This document shows, one piece after another, positions 20,829 to 30,716 of a stretch of DNA of 64,000 nt. This stretch comes from Prochlorococcus sp. AG-409-L18. GTDB lineage: Bacteria > Cyanobacteriota > Cyanobacteriia > PCC-6307 > Cyanobiaceae. The notes under the pieces are model-generated. The model was not told the origin of the DNA. It saw nothing but the letters and a program-made list of their open reading frames with translations, and made no database searches. Position numbers and translations under genes: made by a program. The stretch is taken from contig QCKG01000006.1 in assembly GCA_003215535.1 (NCBI GenBank), positions 37,737-101,736 of the forward strand. The letters are read 5' to 3'. Within the stretch, counting starts at the first letter, position 1; every line of letters starts with the position of its first letter.

Positions 20829-21569
20829 TCATAGAGCCTCAAGAAATAAACGTGCGTCTTCAAACTGCCTTAAAGCTTTGGCTGACCCCTCATATCGCCA
20901 ATGCCAAGGCTCATAGCTAACGCCCTGAGCATTTCCAATAGGGAACGAGAGGGTGAAATGGTATCTAGCTGCATTTTTTTGCAACCATTTAAATGCTTTG
21001 GTAGAGGCAAATTCCACTTCAAAATCTGTTTCTCTCATTTCCCCATCTCCCAAATCAATCGCATATCCAGTGCTGTGTTCGGAATGACCGGGTGGTGCTG
21101 ATACTTTTGATCGTTCAAACGCCGTCTGGTTGCGATGGGATTTGATCTCGAAAAAGATTTCTTTTTGAAGTTGATGGGATCGATATCCGCTTAAAAGGAC
21201 CAACTGAACACCATCTGATGCTGCAGCTGCTCGCATCCGCTTCATAGCCTCATAGGTGTCCTTATGAACCTGGAGGCCTGGATAAACAGAAACCAGATCT
21301 TCAGGTTTTGCCTCTGGATAAGGGAAATGACCCAGTAGTCGGCCATCTAAGGAAGGAAGAGGCTGTAAACCTTTAAAACTCCCTTGAACTATTACAGGTC
21401 TTATCAAATTTGTTCGAACCAAAATTGCAACTATTGAACTAAATAAGGCAAAAGCAAAAAAAGAGATGAATCTCAATTGCTTTGTAGAAAGTCTTTTGTA
21501 AGAACTAGACCTACTAGCAATAGGGATGTCATCTGATTTATTGCTTCGAGCTTTTGCTGCTCGAGCCAC
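20829..21569 (-). CDS. M15-family D-alanyl-D-alanine carboxypeptidase (VanY-like), membrane-anchored
   Basis: The 246-residue protein starts at a GTG and has one N-terminal membrane segment (LRFISFFAFALFSSIVAILV, residues 33-52). A periplasmic M15B zinc peptidase domain follows. Zinc and catalytic residues are visible in SEHSTGYAIDLGD (HxxxxxxD) and EPWHWRYEG (HxxH-type end). Such enzymes trim the terminal D-alanine of peptidoglycan stem peptides. Genes for vanHA resistance are absent, so ordinary wall remodelling is the likely role. It is divergent from chlP. Confidence 0.88.
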   Translation of the reverse strand: MARAAKARSNKSDDIPIASRSSSYKRLSTKQLRFISFFAFALFSSIVAILVRTNLIRPVIVQGSFKGLQPLPSLDGRLLGHFPYPEAKPEDLVSVYPGLQVHKDTYEAMKRMRAAAASDGVQLVLLSGYRSHQLQKEIFFEIKSHRNQTAFERSKVSAPPGHSEHSTGYAIDLGDGEMRETDFEVEFASTKAFKWLQKNAARYHFTLSFPIGNAQGVSYEPWHWRYEGSAKALRQFEDARLFLEAL

Positions 21570-21682
21570 GAAATCAATGCGGAGTGTTGTTTCGATCGTA
21601 ACGGGCTATGCCAAACACCTCCACGAGAACAGTTGCAACAATGTTAGTTTTCAATTAATAAACACTAGATTAAGGTCAAAAG

Positions 21683-23029
21683 ATGTTGCGAGTAGCAGTG
21701 ATCGGTGGAGGACCTAGTGGGTCATGCGCCGCAGAGATTCTTGCTAAGGCTGGAATTAAAACCTGGATTTTCGAACGAAAGCTTGATAATGCAAAGCCCT
21801 GCGGAGGCGCGATTCCACTCTGCATGGTTTCTGAATTCGACCTCCCTGAATCAATAATCGATAGAAAAGTCCGAAACATGCGAATGATATCCCCTTCGAA
21901 TCGCGAAGTTGACATAAGCCTAGACAAGGTATATGGCACGGAAGACAAGGGTGAATTTATTGGAATGTGCAGAAGAGAGGTAATGGATGCATTTATGCGA
22001 GATAGAGCGGCTGAATTAGGAGCCAATTTGATCAACGGACTGGTAACTAAAATTGATACAGGATCAAATCGTCAAGGCCCCTATAACCTGACTTATTCTG
22101 ACTATTCAAGTGGTGAGAAAACAGGAGAAACTAAAAGTCTTGAGGTTGATTTGATAATTGGTGCAGATGGCGCCAATAGTCGTGTAGCAAAAGCCATGGA
22201 TGCTGGAGATTACAACGTGGCAATTGCATTCCAAGAGCGGATAAAACTACCCGAAAAAGAAATGACCTACTACGAAGACCTAGCTGAAATGTATGTAGGC
22301 ACTGATGTGTCACCAGACTTTTATGGCTGGGTTTTCCCTAAATACGATCATGTTGCAGTGGGAACAGGCACAATGCAAAAAAACCAGTCTTTAATAAAAA
22401 GCCTGCAAGAAGGTGTTAGGAATAGGGCTAAAAAGCGACTTGTAAATGGTGAAGTAATTAAGGTTGAAGCACATCCAATCCCTGAGCATCCTCGACCTAG
22501 ACGTGTTGTTGGCAGAATGGCCTTGGTAGGAGATGCAGCAGGTTATGTAACAAAAAGTTCAGGCGAAGGTATTTATTTTGCCGCAAAAAGTGGACGAATG
22601 TGTGCCGAAGAAATTGTTGAAACGAGTCAGGGTGGGAAAGTAATCCCAACAGAAAATGACTTAAAGAAATATATAAAGAAATGGGATAAGAAATATGGAA
22701 CTACCTATAAGGTATTAGAAATACTGCAAAACATTTTTTATTCCAATGATGGAGCTAGAGAAGCATTTGTAGAGATGTGTGATGATATGGATGTACAAAG
22801 GCTTACGTTCGACAGTTATCTTTACAAGACCGTGGTTGCCATGAAGCCCTGGCAACAATTAAAGCTCACATTCTTAACCCTTGGATCTGTATTAAGAGGA
22901 AGAGCTCTAGCTCCTGGTGGCAGCTATAAACCAGTACCTAGTGCAGTAAGAGATGATGATGAGGTAAATTCAATGCTTTCTGTTAGTACTATAAAAGGTG
23001 GGATAAAAGTAAAGGCTCAAACAGACTGA
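21683..23029 (+). CDS. chlP: Geranylgeranyl diphosphate/chlorophyllide reductase
   Basis: ChlP reduces the geranylgeranyl side chain to phytyl for chlorophyll and tocopherol. The 448-residue flavoprotein opens with the FAD-binding VAVIGGGPSGSCAAEILAKAG. It has NAKPCGGAIPLCM near residue 35, LIIGADGANSRVAKAM near residue 160 and GDAAGYVTKSSGEGI in the second FAD-binding region. Length and N-terminus are standard for cyanobacteria. Confidence 0.96.
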   Translation: MLRVAVIGGGPSGSCAAEILAKAGIKTWIFERKLDNAKPCGGAIPLCMVSEFDLPESIIDRKVRNMRMISPSNREVDISLDKVYGTEDKGEFIGMCRREVMDAFMRDRAAELGANLINGLVTKIDTGSNRQGPYNLTYSDYSSGEKTGETKSLEVDLIIGADGANSRVAKAMDAGDYNVAIAFQERIKLPEKEMTYYEDLAEMYVGTDVSPDFYGWVFPKYDHVAVGTGTMQKNQSLIKSLQEGVRNRAKKRLVNGEVIKVEAHPIPEHPRPRRVVGRMALVGDAAGYVTKSSGEGIYFAAKSGRMCAEEIVETSQGGKVIPTENDLKKYIKKWDKKYGTTYKVLEILQNIFYSNDGAREAFVEMCDDMDVQRLTFDSYLYKTVVAMKPWQQLKLTFLTLGSVLRGRALAPGGSYKPVPSAVRDDDEVNSMLSVSTIKGGIKVKAQTD

Positions 23030-23085
23030 ACTTATAATCATATTTTAGGATTTTCTTAGCTCTAATTTCAGCAATTTCTTCCGTA

Positions 23086-25251
23086 TTAGCCAACTATTTT
23101 GTTAAAGTCGCCTAATACACATGCCTGATTTCTTAGTACACCTAATAGGTTTAAGCGGTTACATCTAATTTGTGGGTCTTCAACCATTACCATTACACTT
23201 TGTTCACCATCAAAAAAGTTAGATAGGACTTTAGAACCGGCAGCAAGACCTTGAGCTATTTTTAAATATCGTTCTTTTGATTGACCTTTAACAATTGGTT
23301 CTATCGAATTGAGGATATGAAGCATATCCTCTTCACATTGTTTCTCAAATAGTGCACTATTCACCACTCCAGATGCTCCCAAGACATTTATAGGCAAGTC
23401 CCCTTTCTCTGCAAGCCTTGAAGCTCTTGTGACAACGGCCTGTACATCTAAAAGCTGACCAGACTCGCGCATATTCATTAACAATCTTGCACGCAATTGG
23501 GCATCAGCAGTATCAGATAACAATCGAGATAAAGGCAATGTTTCTCCAGCAACGGCTTGCACGAGGTCATAGTCTATTCCAGTTTCCTCAAGTAAGCTGA
23601 TAATTCTTTGTCGAAGAAAGTCAGACAGCTGATTATTAAGTAATTGAGGATTTATATCTAATTCGGGGAATAGATCTGACCAATACTTAGATGAATTCAA
23701 TAGCAATTCAGATATATTTAATTTCCAATTTCTATTCCACAGAATCTGCAAAATGCCATTACCAGCTCTTCTTAACGCATACGGATCTGACGAACCGCTA
23801 GGCAGATCACCTTTTGCAAAAATACTAAGCAGCAATTCAAATCTTTCGACTAGGGCAACTACAGCTCCTGCCTCTGATTTAGGCAATTTATCTGCTGCAA
23901 ACCTTGGCAAGTAATGTTCCAAAACTGCCAAAGAAACATTATGCCTTTCACCTTCATCTAAAAGGTATTTAGCGCCCATTATACCTTGCAGTTCAGGGAA
24001 TTCTCCGACAATTTGACTTACTAGATCATGCTTACAGAAATAAGTTGCCCTCCTAGAATCTTCTTCAACAGAATCCAGTAGATCTAACAAATTTATAACA
24101 ACTTCCACAAGCCACTCCATTCTATTTACACGATCCAATAATGAACCCAGTCCATTTGCAAAAGTAACATTTGAGAGTTGTTCACGTCTCTCCAAACTGG
24201 AAACAGAGCGGTCTGAATTAACAAAAAATTTGGCGTCTGAGAGGCGTGCACTAAGGACCCTTTCATTTCCTTTCTTAACTACTTCTTTAGCATTCTCTAG
24301 AGCATTGGAGATACACAAGAAATTAGGTAAAAGGATTTTCCTAGCATCAAGCGCCAAAGGATTGTTCTCCTTATCTAATCGATAAAGTGGGATATACCTT
24401 TGATGTACTCGCATAACAGTACTTAAAACCTCGGCAGGTAAATCCAAGAAGGACTTCTTGATTTCACCCTTTATAAGAGAGGGCGACTCGACAAGATCTA
24501 TTAATTCCTCAAATAATCCATTAGATAAATCTTCCTTGCCATTTAACTCAGAGGACGCTTTAGCAACAAAATCTTGTATCAACGAGGCACGTTCTTGACG
24601 GTCTACATGAACTCCTTGATTTAAAAGAATTTGGCAATACTCACTTGCTGAAGTGATCGGAACCCTTTCACTGTGAAGTCTGTGTCCTCGGCTAAAATTG
24701 CTAGATCTAATTTCCGGATCGGATCCATTAAGAGTAAAGGGAATCAACTCTTTTCCATATAAAGCGACAATCCACCTAATTGGCCTTGAGAAACGTCTAT
24801 CTCCGTCACCCCAGCGCATAAAGCGACGGCCTTGAAGGCTACTTATCCAATGAGATATCAAATGAGGGAGCAACTCAACTACAGACTCTCCTTTTTGAAC
24901 AACCTTGGCAAAAACAAACTTCCCTTTTGATGTATCACGAATTTCAAGCTCCTCAATTGGAATATCAAACTTTTTCGCGAACCCAAACGCGGCTTTAGTA
25001 GGGGCTCCATCATTAAAAGCCTGTTCAAGGGGGGGGCCTTTACGTTCTTCCTGAAAATCCTTTGCGAAGCAAGCAAGGTCATCTACAAGAAGAGCGGTTC
25101 TCCTTGGAGTACCTGTACAAAGAATTTTGCCGTGCTCCAGACGACTTTTAGCCAGGTCACCACAAACCAACTCTTTCAATTGATTCAGAGCTGACTGCGC
25201 GAAATCCGCAGGAAGCTCTTCGGTGCCGATCTCAAGCAAAAAGGTCGTCAC
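23086..25251 (-). CDS. glyS: Glycine--tRNA ligase beta subunit
   Basis: GlyS is the large subunit of the bacterial alpha2-beta2 glycyl-tRNA synthetase; it binds the tRNA while GlyQ, encoded elsewhere, holds the active site. The 721 residues start with the diagnostic TFLLEIGTEELPADF, contain GRRFMRWGDGDRRFSRPIRW and KFFVNSDRS, and end with the anticodon-binding DALR-like domain. It converges with chlP and is divergent from the sulfite reductase gene, with about 95 bp between the two starts. Confidence 0.96.
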   Translation of the reverse strand: MTTFLLEIGTEELPADFAQSALNQLKELVCGDLAKSRLEHGKILCTGTPRRTALLVDDLACFAKDFQEERKGPPLEQAFNDGAPTKAAFGFAKKFDIPIEELEIRDTSKGKFVFAKVVQKGESVVELLPHLISHWISSLQGRRFMRWGDGDRRFSRPIRWIVALYGKELIPFTLNGSDPEIRSSNFSRGHRLHSERVPITSASEYCQILLNQGVHVDRQERASLIQDFVAKASSELNGKEDLSNGLFEELIDLVESPSLIKGEIKKSFLDLPAEVLSTVMRVHQRYIPLYRLDKENNPLALDARKILLPNFLCISNALENAKEVVKKGNERVLSARLSDAKFFVNSDRSVSSLERREQLSNVTFANGLGSLLDRVNRMEWLVEVVINLLDLLDSVEEDSRRATYFCKHDLVSQIVGEFPELQGIMGAKYLLDEGERHNVSLAVLEHYLPRFAADKLPKSEAGAVVALVERFELLLSIFAKGDLPSGSSDPYALRRAGNGILQILWNRNWKLNISELLLNSSKYWSDLFPELDINPQLLNNQLSDFLRQRIISLLEETGIDYDLVQAVAGETLPLSRLLSDTADAQLRARLLMNMRESGQLLDVQAVVTRASRLAEKGDLPINVLGASGVVNSALFEKQCEEDMLHILNSIEPIVKGQSKERYLKIAQGLAAGSKVLSNFFDGEQSVMVMVEDPQIRCNRLNLLGVLRNQACVLGDFNKIVG

Positions 25252-25345
25252 GGAGAACTGGCCTATAAAGTGAGTACTCTATTAAGGAAGCGGCAAGAAA
25301 AACTTTGTCCGTTTAGCTACCGTGTAAAAGAAAAAAAAAGACGCC

Positions 25346-27133
25346 GTGACTGAAGGAGAGAAAGTAGCTGATCAGGTTCCAGATACAAGGATCTCTCCAT
25401 GCATTGCGTCTGGAGCAGAGAGATCAAGATTCGAACAATTTAAAGCCGATAGCAATTATCTTCGAGAGCCCCTCGCAACAGAACTCAAAAACTCTTGCAA
25501 CCACTTTAGTAATGATGCTGTTCAATTACTGAAGTTCCACGGGAGCTATCAACAAGACAATCGAGAAAATAGGAAGAAAGGCAAAGATAAAGATTGGCAA
25601 ATGATGCTTCGTCTAAGGAGCCCTGGAGGAAGGATTCCACCCTCTTTGTTCATTGCCCTAGACAACCTTTCAAACCAACTTGGGAATGGGACCCTTCGCG
25701 CAACAACACGACAAGCCTTTCAAATGCATGGCATTCGCAAGGAGAGCCTCAAAGAGGTAATCGGAACAATTGTTCGATCCATGGGATCCACCCTTGCTGC
25801 CTGTGGGGATATCACGCGCAATGTCATGGCCCCTGCAGCTCCTTTTGAATTTGGAGGCTATCCGGCAGCACGAAAATTAGCAATTGAGATAGCAGATCTT
25901 CTCTCACCACTAAATGCCGAAACCTCTTATCTTGAACTTTGGGCTGATGGTGACGTTCAGTATCGAATCAAACCATCAAAAAACGTTCAAAAGAATCGCA
26001 CCAAACAACTTGAAGGGAATGTATTTAGTGGTGATCTAAATGAACCTCTCTATGGAACAACCTATATGCCAAGAAAATTCAAATGCGCAGTAACTGTTCC
26101 TGGAGATAACTCAGTAGATTTACTAACTCACGACATTGGATTAGTTGTTTTTACAACTAAAAAAGGAAAGATCAAAGGATGCAATGTATATGTTGGCGGT
26201 GGAATGGGAAGGAATCATAATAACGATGAAACATTTGCTCGGATTGCAGAACCATTAGGTTATGTATCTGCAGAGAATATTTTAGAACTTATGCAGTCAA
26301 TCCTGGCTCTTCAAAGAGATTATGGAGATCGCAAAACCAGAAGACACGCAAGAATGAAATACTTACTACATGACAGAGGGATTAAATGGTTCAGAAACGA
26401 AATCCAAACCAAATACTTCTTCAACCCTATATACGAGTTAGAACCTGAACCAACTATCAAATTAGAGAACTATCTTGGATGGCATAAACAAAGCCAAAAC
26501 AAATGGTTTGTTGGAATTCCATTGGCCTCTGGGCGTTTAAAAGGCAATGCAAAGAAAGGTATTAGGAATATAGTTGAAAAATACCAAGTTGACATTCGGT
26601 TAACACCTAACCAGGATTTGTTAATGTGTAATATTGGCACCCATCAAAAGGTAACTATACATAATGAACTTGACAGATTAGGCTTAAAAAGCTCTAAATC
26701 ACCTGAAGACTTATCCACAAATGCTATTGCCTGTCCAGCTCTACCTCTCTGTGGACTGGCTATTACCGAAGCAGAAAGAAGTATTCCAGAAGTGCTCAAT
26801 CGCATTGAGGCTCAATTACAACGGCTAAGCATCAAGAAAACAATACTTATAAGGATGACGGGTTGTCCCAATGGATGTGCTCGGCCTTATATGGCGGAAC
26901 TAGCCCTGGTAGGAAGCGGTGTAAATCAATACCAACTATGGCTTGGAGGGACTCCAAACCTGCAAAGGATTGCTAAACCTTATCTACAAAAAGTGTCTCT
27001 AGACGATTTAGAAGACACACTCGAACCATTATTAATTAGTTGGAAAAATGATTCAACAAAAACAAGCTTTGGCGATCATATAAATAATCTTGGTGATCAA
27101 AAGGTCCTTGAATTAATATCAAGAATTTCGTAA
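25346..27133 (+). CDS. sir: Ferredoxin--sulfite reductase
   Basis: Sir reduces sulfite to sulfide with six electrons from ferredoxin in assimilatory sulfur metabolism. The 595-residue protein starts at a GTG. It has the two sirohaem/[4Fe-4S] cysteine pairs, CPALPLC (CxxxxxC) near residue 470 and MTGCPNGCARPYMAELALVG (CxxxC) near residue 512, plus the duplicated ferrite-reductase domains. The N-terminal 35 residues are typical of cyanobacterial Sir. Its 3' end overlaps the convergent dipeptidase gene by 37 bases. Confidence 0.95.
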   Translation: MTEGEKVADQVPDTRISPCIASGAERSRFEQFKADSNYLREPLATELKNSCNHFSNDAVQLLKFHGSYQQDNRENRKKGKDKDWQMMLRLRSPGGRIPPSLFIALDNLSNQLGNGTLRATTRQAFQMHGIRKESLKEVIGTIVRSMGSTLAACGDITRNVMAPAAPFEFGGYPAARKLAIEIADLLSPLNAETSYLELWADGDVQYRIKPSKNVQKNRTKQLEGNVFSGDLNEPLYGTTYMPRKFKCAVTVPGDNSVDLLTHDIGLVVFTTKKGKIKGCNVYVGGGMGRNHNNDETFARIAEPLGYVSAENILELMQSILALQRDYGDRKTRRHARMKYLLHDRGIKWFRNEIQTKYFFNPIYELEPEPTIKLENYLGWHKQSQNKWFVGIPLASGRLKGNAKKGIRNIVEKYQVDIRLTPNQDLLMCNIGTHQKVTIHNELDRLGLKSSKSPEDLSTNAIACPALPLCGLAITEAERSIPEVLNRIEAQLQRLSIKKTILIRMTGCPNGCARPYMAELALVGSGVNQYQLWLGGTPNLQRIAKPYLQKVSLDDLEDTLEPLLISWKNDSTKTSFGDHINNLGDQKVLELISRIS

Positions 27134-27828
27134 TTACCATAAATAGCGTGACTCGATTTCGTTATCCATGCCCACAACTGATCACCATAACTATAATGCC
27201 ACCATTCATTAGGGTGTTGGACAAACCCAGCATTCAACATGACATTTGACAGAATATTCCTTCTTTTATGAAAGACAAATTCTTTTGAATCAGGAGAATA
27301 TTTCACTGCTTTATAATGATTTGGTTCGGAAACTGAACTGATCTGATCAATTTCTCCACCCATATCAATCAGCAAACCTTCTGAGTTGGCCAGAGTGAGG
27401 TCGACAGCACCACCAGTGCAATGAGGAGGAGGGCTAGAAGGATCCAAACTTGGTTGAGCCCAAAATCTTTCAACCTCATCAATAACCAATTTCACCGCCT
27501 CAATATCTCTGACTTGTCTTCTGCTCAAACCCCTAGAGCTGCATTCCTTTTCAATCTCATGGTCAACCATAAAAGCCTGGACTTGAATAGGTCTCCAGGC
27601 ATCAAAAATTGCCAATCGAAGTGAAGGATTATTTAACTGCAGCGCTCTATCTGCATCTAACAATCTATGAATTACGCCTACTCTGAGCCTCCAAGGATCA
27701 CAGTTTCTTCCATATGGAGCTCCTAATGAGACGTAGGGATGAGGTTCAAGACAAAGAATAGAAGAAGGCAATTCTTCAATAATTTCTAGACAATCTAGAA
27801 TCTTCAAATCATTCCAAAGTCTGGACAT
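27097..27828 (-). CDS. D-alanyl-D-alanine dipeptidase-like M15D peptidase (VanX/DdpX family)
   Basis: This 243-residue protein has the VanX plan. It shows FDAWRPIQVQAFMVD, the zinc-binding HCTGGAVDLTLANSEGL (H..D) and the final E-W-W-H motif in PNEWWHYSYGDQLWAW. There is no signal peptide, so it is probably cytoplasmic and recycles D-Ala-D-Ala. There is no VanHA partner nearby, so a role in glycopeptide resistance is unlikely. The last 37 bases overlap the end of sir on the opposite strand. Confidence 0.88.
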   Translation of the reverse strand: MSRLWNDLKILDCLEIIEELPSSILCLEPHPYVSLGAPYGRNCDPWRLRVGVIHRLLDADRALQLNNPSLRLAIFDAWRPIQVQAFMVDHEIEKECSSRGLSRRQVRDIEAVKLVIDEVERFWAQPSLDPSSPPPHCTGGAVDLTLANSEGLLIDMGGEIDQISSVSEPNHYKAVKYSPDSKEFVFHKRRNILSNVMLNAGFVQHPNEWWHYSYGDQLWAWITKSSHAIYGNYEILDINSRTF

Positions 27829-28122
27829 AAGATTTCCTCAAAACATTTATTTCCACAGCAATGGAAAGTTTTTCCACAGAAGAATATTCTGTTTTTTGGG
27901 ATGAATGGGATTTTGTTCAATTCATAGAATGACTAACATGGACCTATTTTTCAAGCTTTATCGATAAAGACCAAAAAAGAAAAATCTCAATATGAATTCT
28001 ACGAAAACTGTTGCAAAAAGGAACTTTTTCTAGTCCTGATTAACTAGCTGCACAAAATATAGCAATAGATTCATTTATTGAATTAAGGCCACCTCACGTC
28101 TTTTAAAAGATCCTCCAATCAA
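27829..28122. other. Intergenic region between the VanX-like gene and recG
   Basis: This A+T-rich gap contains no convincing gene. It should hold the promoter of the leftward dipeptidase gene near its left edge. The hairpin that ends the recG transcript lies just right of it. Confidence 0.6.
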
Positions 28123-28164
28123 TTCCACAGGTCTGAGACCTGTATGAGTCTCAGGCCTGTGGAA
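28123..28164 (-). terminator. Terminator hairpin downstream of recG
   Basis: A 17-bp stem (28123-28139 with 28148-28164, one G-T pair) and an eight-base loop lie 12 bases past the recG stop codon. Only a short T-run follows on the minus strand. Confidence 0.75.
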
Positions 28165-28175
28165 AACCTCTGCTT

Positions 28176-30716
28176 CTAATTTAAGTGCAAGGTACCTATT
28201 AACCTTTTCTGCTGGTCTTCAAGCATTTTTCGTAATACTCCATGAGAAATCAACTCAGGGTCATTCTTTAAAAACCTCTTGGCTTCTTCTCTTGCTAATT
28301 CAAGAATATCAGTATCATCAGCCAAGCTTGCCAAAGCCAAATCAGGGAGGCCCGATTGCCTAGTGCCTAGGACTTGACCAGGTCCGCGAAATCTTAGATC
28401 TATCTCGGAAATCTCAAATCCATCATGGGATCTAACAAGAACTTCTAACCTTTCTCGTGCTAATGCATTCTTACTATCGTTTATCAACAAACAATAGGAC
28501 TTCTTTCCACCTCTACCTACTCGACCACGTAATTGATGCAATTGTGCCAACCCAAAACGATCAGCATGATCAATCACCATTACGGTTGCTTCGGAGACAT
28601 CCAAGCCAACTTCAATAACAGTTGTAGACACTAATATTTGACAACTAGCAGACCCAAAATTGCTGATAACTGATTGTTTTTCCTGGCCCGACATTCGACC
28701 ATGTAAAAGACCTACTTCAAATTCTGGGAAAATTTCTTGTGATAATTGGGTATAAACCTCTTTGGCAGAGCGAAGATCTAGTTTCGCTGATTCTTCTACT
28801 AAAGGTAAAACAAAATAGGCATACTGTCCCCTTGAAACTTGATCTCTGATTAATTGATAAGCCTTTTCCCTTTCGAAACCAGACAAAAGACTTGTAGTGA
28901 TCGGAGTTCTACCAGGGGGCAATTCATCTATCTGACTAACGTCCAAATCTCCATGCAAAGAAAGAGCCAATGTTCTTGGTATAGGAGTAGCGGTCATAGT
29001 TAGTAAGTGTGGCTGAATTCCTTTACTCAGGAGTCGATTGCGCTGATGAACACCAAACCGATGCTGCTCATCTACAACTACTAATCCAAGTCTATGAAAA
29101 GAGACAGGATCCTCAATAAGAGCATGCGTTCCTACTAGAATTTTTAAAGAGCCATTTGAAAGATCATCTAAGATCTGACGGCGTTTGGAACGTTTAGTAG
29201 AGCCAGTCAAAAGATCAACAGTTATATGCAACTGGGGCAACCAAGCACACAAAGTCCGGAAATGTTGTTCTGCCAATACTTCTGTAGGAGCCATAAATGC
29301 TCCTTGACAACCACTTTGTACAGCTTTTAGCAAAGCAATTATAGCTACTATTGTTTTGCCACTTCCAACATCTCCTTGCAACAAACGAGCCATCGGTTCT
29401 GATCGCATTAGATCAGAATCAATATCAGCCAATACTCTTAATTGGGCTTTTGTTAGAGAAAAAGGTAAAGCTTTTAAAAAGCATGAGACTAAGCCTTCTT
29501 CTTGAAAAGAAATATCTAAAGGAGGTGCAGAACATTTTCTTAGCTGAGCTCGGCGTCTAAGTAGACCTAACTGAAGTAAAAGGAATTCATCAAAAACTAA
29601 TCTTTTTCTTGCAGATCTCAATTGATCTGCATTGTCAGGACGATGAATAGAAAATATTGCCTTATCTTTTGTCAATAAGGATAATTCTTGCAATCTAGAT
29701 TTAGGCAAAGGTTCTGGCCAGTATTTTGATAATGGCAAAATACTGGCCACAAGATCTCTAAACCGTTCAGCCGAAACTCCTTCCGTTAAGGCATAAATAG
29801 GAACCAGTCTGCCAATATAACGTGAACGCAAAATAGAATTAGAAGTTTCCATCACTTCAATAAGAGGGTCCTGAAATCCTTTCCCATATGGGCCACCCCT
29901 GACCAAACCACTTATTGCAACTGTTGTCCCTGGTGGATAAAGACGAACTTGACTTTGTATATAACCTGAATTAGTAAACCTTCTTCCTGCGAAGAAGCGT
30001 GTAACTTTTAGACGACCTGTTGAATCTTGTACAAATAACTCAAGTATAGATAAATTATTATTCTTTGGGCTTACATATCCGTTGCATCGTCTTACTTTGG
30101 CGATAATAGTTGCCGCCTCTCCAATCTCTAAATCATTAATATGTCGTAAAGATGAATAATCGACATAATCTCTGGGATAATACTTAAGTAGATCGCTAAT
30201 AATTAAGATTCCAAGTCCAGCCAATCGTTGTGAGAGCTTAGGTCCAATACCCTTAACAACGGTTAGAGGACTTCTCAAAGTTAAGCTGTCTTTTAAAAAA
30301 GGGCCATCTAACAACCTCGATTCATCTTGAGAAGATCTTCTCAGTGTTAGTGGTTTAGCTGGAGATTTAAGATCAAAGTTCTTACTGAGTTGATGTAAGA
30401 GTTGCCTAGAATTGGCGACAAGACGACGTCTCCTGTTATCACTACAATTTGGATAAGTAATATAAGAATGAGAAAGTTCTTTCAAGCGTGCCTGAATATT
30501 TAAGGGGAGAGGAACCTGAGGGGGGTTGGCAAGGGTTCTCTCTAGAAAAACATTGAAATGCTCTTTCCTACCCTGTAGATTCTGAAATCCTCTATCAGCT
30601 TCAAGCGTTAAGGCTTGATGTATGGGCCTAACCCAAGCCTGTACATCATTAAAATTATCCGCACTCAGGGACTCTTCGTTAAGGTCCCAGAACTTCTCGG
30701 AGGATTCTGCCACCAC
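28176..30716 (-). CDS. recG: ATP-dependent DNA helicase RecG
   Basis: RecG remodels stalled replication forks and branch-migrates Holliday junctions. The 846-residue protein has an N-terminal extension of about 150 residues typical of cyanobacteria and plants. The OB-fold wedge domain (LEIGEAATIIAKVRRC) follows, then superfamily 2 motor motifs: LLQGDVGSGKT, VVVDEQHRFG, TMTATPIPRTLAL and QLRGRVGRGGKK. The start at 30716 overlaps the upstream gene by 52 bases, so the true start may be slightly downstream. Confidence 0.96.
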   Translation of the reverse strand: MVAESSEKFWDLNEESLSADNFNDVQAWVRPIHQALTLEADRGFQNLQGRKEHFNVFLERTLANPPQVPLPLNIQARLKELSHSYITYPNCSDNRRRRLVANSRQLLHQLSKNFDLKSPAKPLTLRRSSQDESRLLDGPFLKDSLTLRSPLTVVKGIGPKLSQRLAGLGILIISDLLKYYPRDYVDYSSLRHINDLEIGEAATIIAKVRRCNGYVSPKNNNLSILELFVQDSTGRLKVTRFFAGRRFTNSGYIQSQVRLYPPGTTVAISGLVRGGPYGKGFQDPLIEVMETSNSILRSRYIGRLVPIYALTEGVSAERFRDLVASILPLSKYWPEPLPKSRLQELSLLTKDKAIFSIHRPDNADQLRSARKRLVFDEFLLLQLGLLRRRAQLRKCSAPPLDISFQEEGLVSCFLKALPFSLTKAQLRVLADIDSDLMRSEPMARLLQGDVGSGKTIVAIIALLKAVQSGCQGAFMAPTEVLAEQHFRTLCAWLPQLHITVDLLTGSTKRSKRRQILDDLSNGSLKILVGTHALIEDPVSFHRLGLVVVDEQHRFGVHQRNRLLSKGIQPHLLTMTATPIPRTLALSLHGDLDVSQIDELPPGRTPITTSLLSGFEREKAYQLIRDQVSRGQYAYFVLPLVEESAKLDLRSAKEVYTQLSQEIFPEFEVGLLHGRMSGQEKQSVISNFGSASCQILVSTTVIEVGLDVSEATVMVIDHADRFGLAQLHQLRGRVGRGGKKSYCLLINDSKNALARERLEVLVRSHDGFEISEIDLRFRGPGQVLGTRQSGLPDLALASLADDTDILELAREEAKRFLKNDPELISHGVLRKMLEDQQKRLIGTLHLN

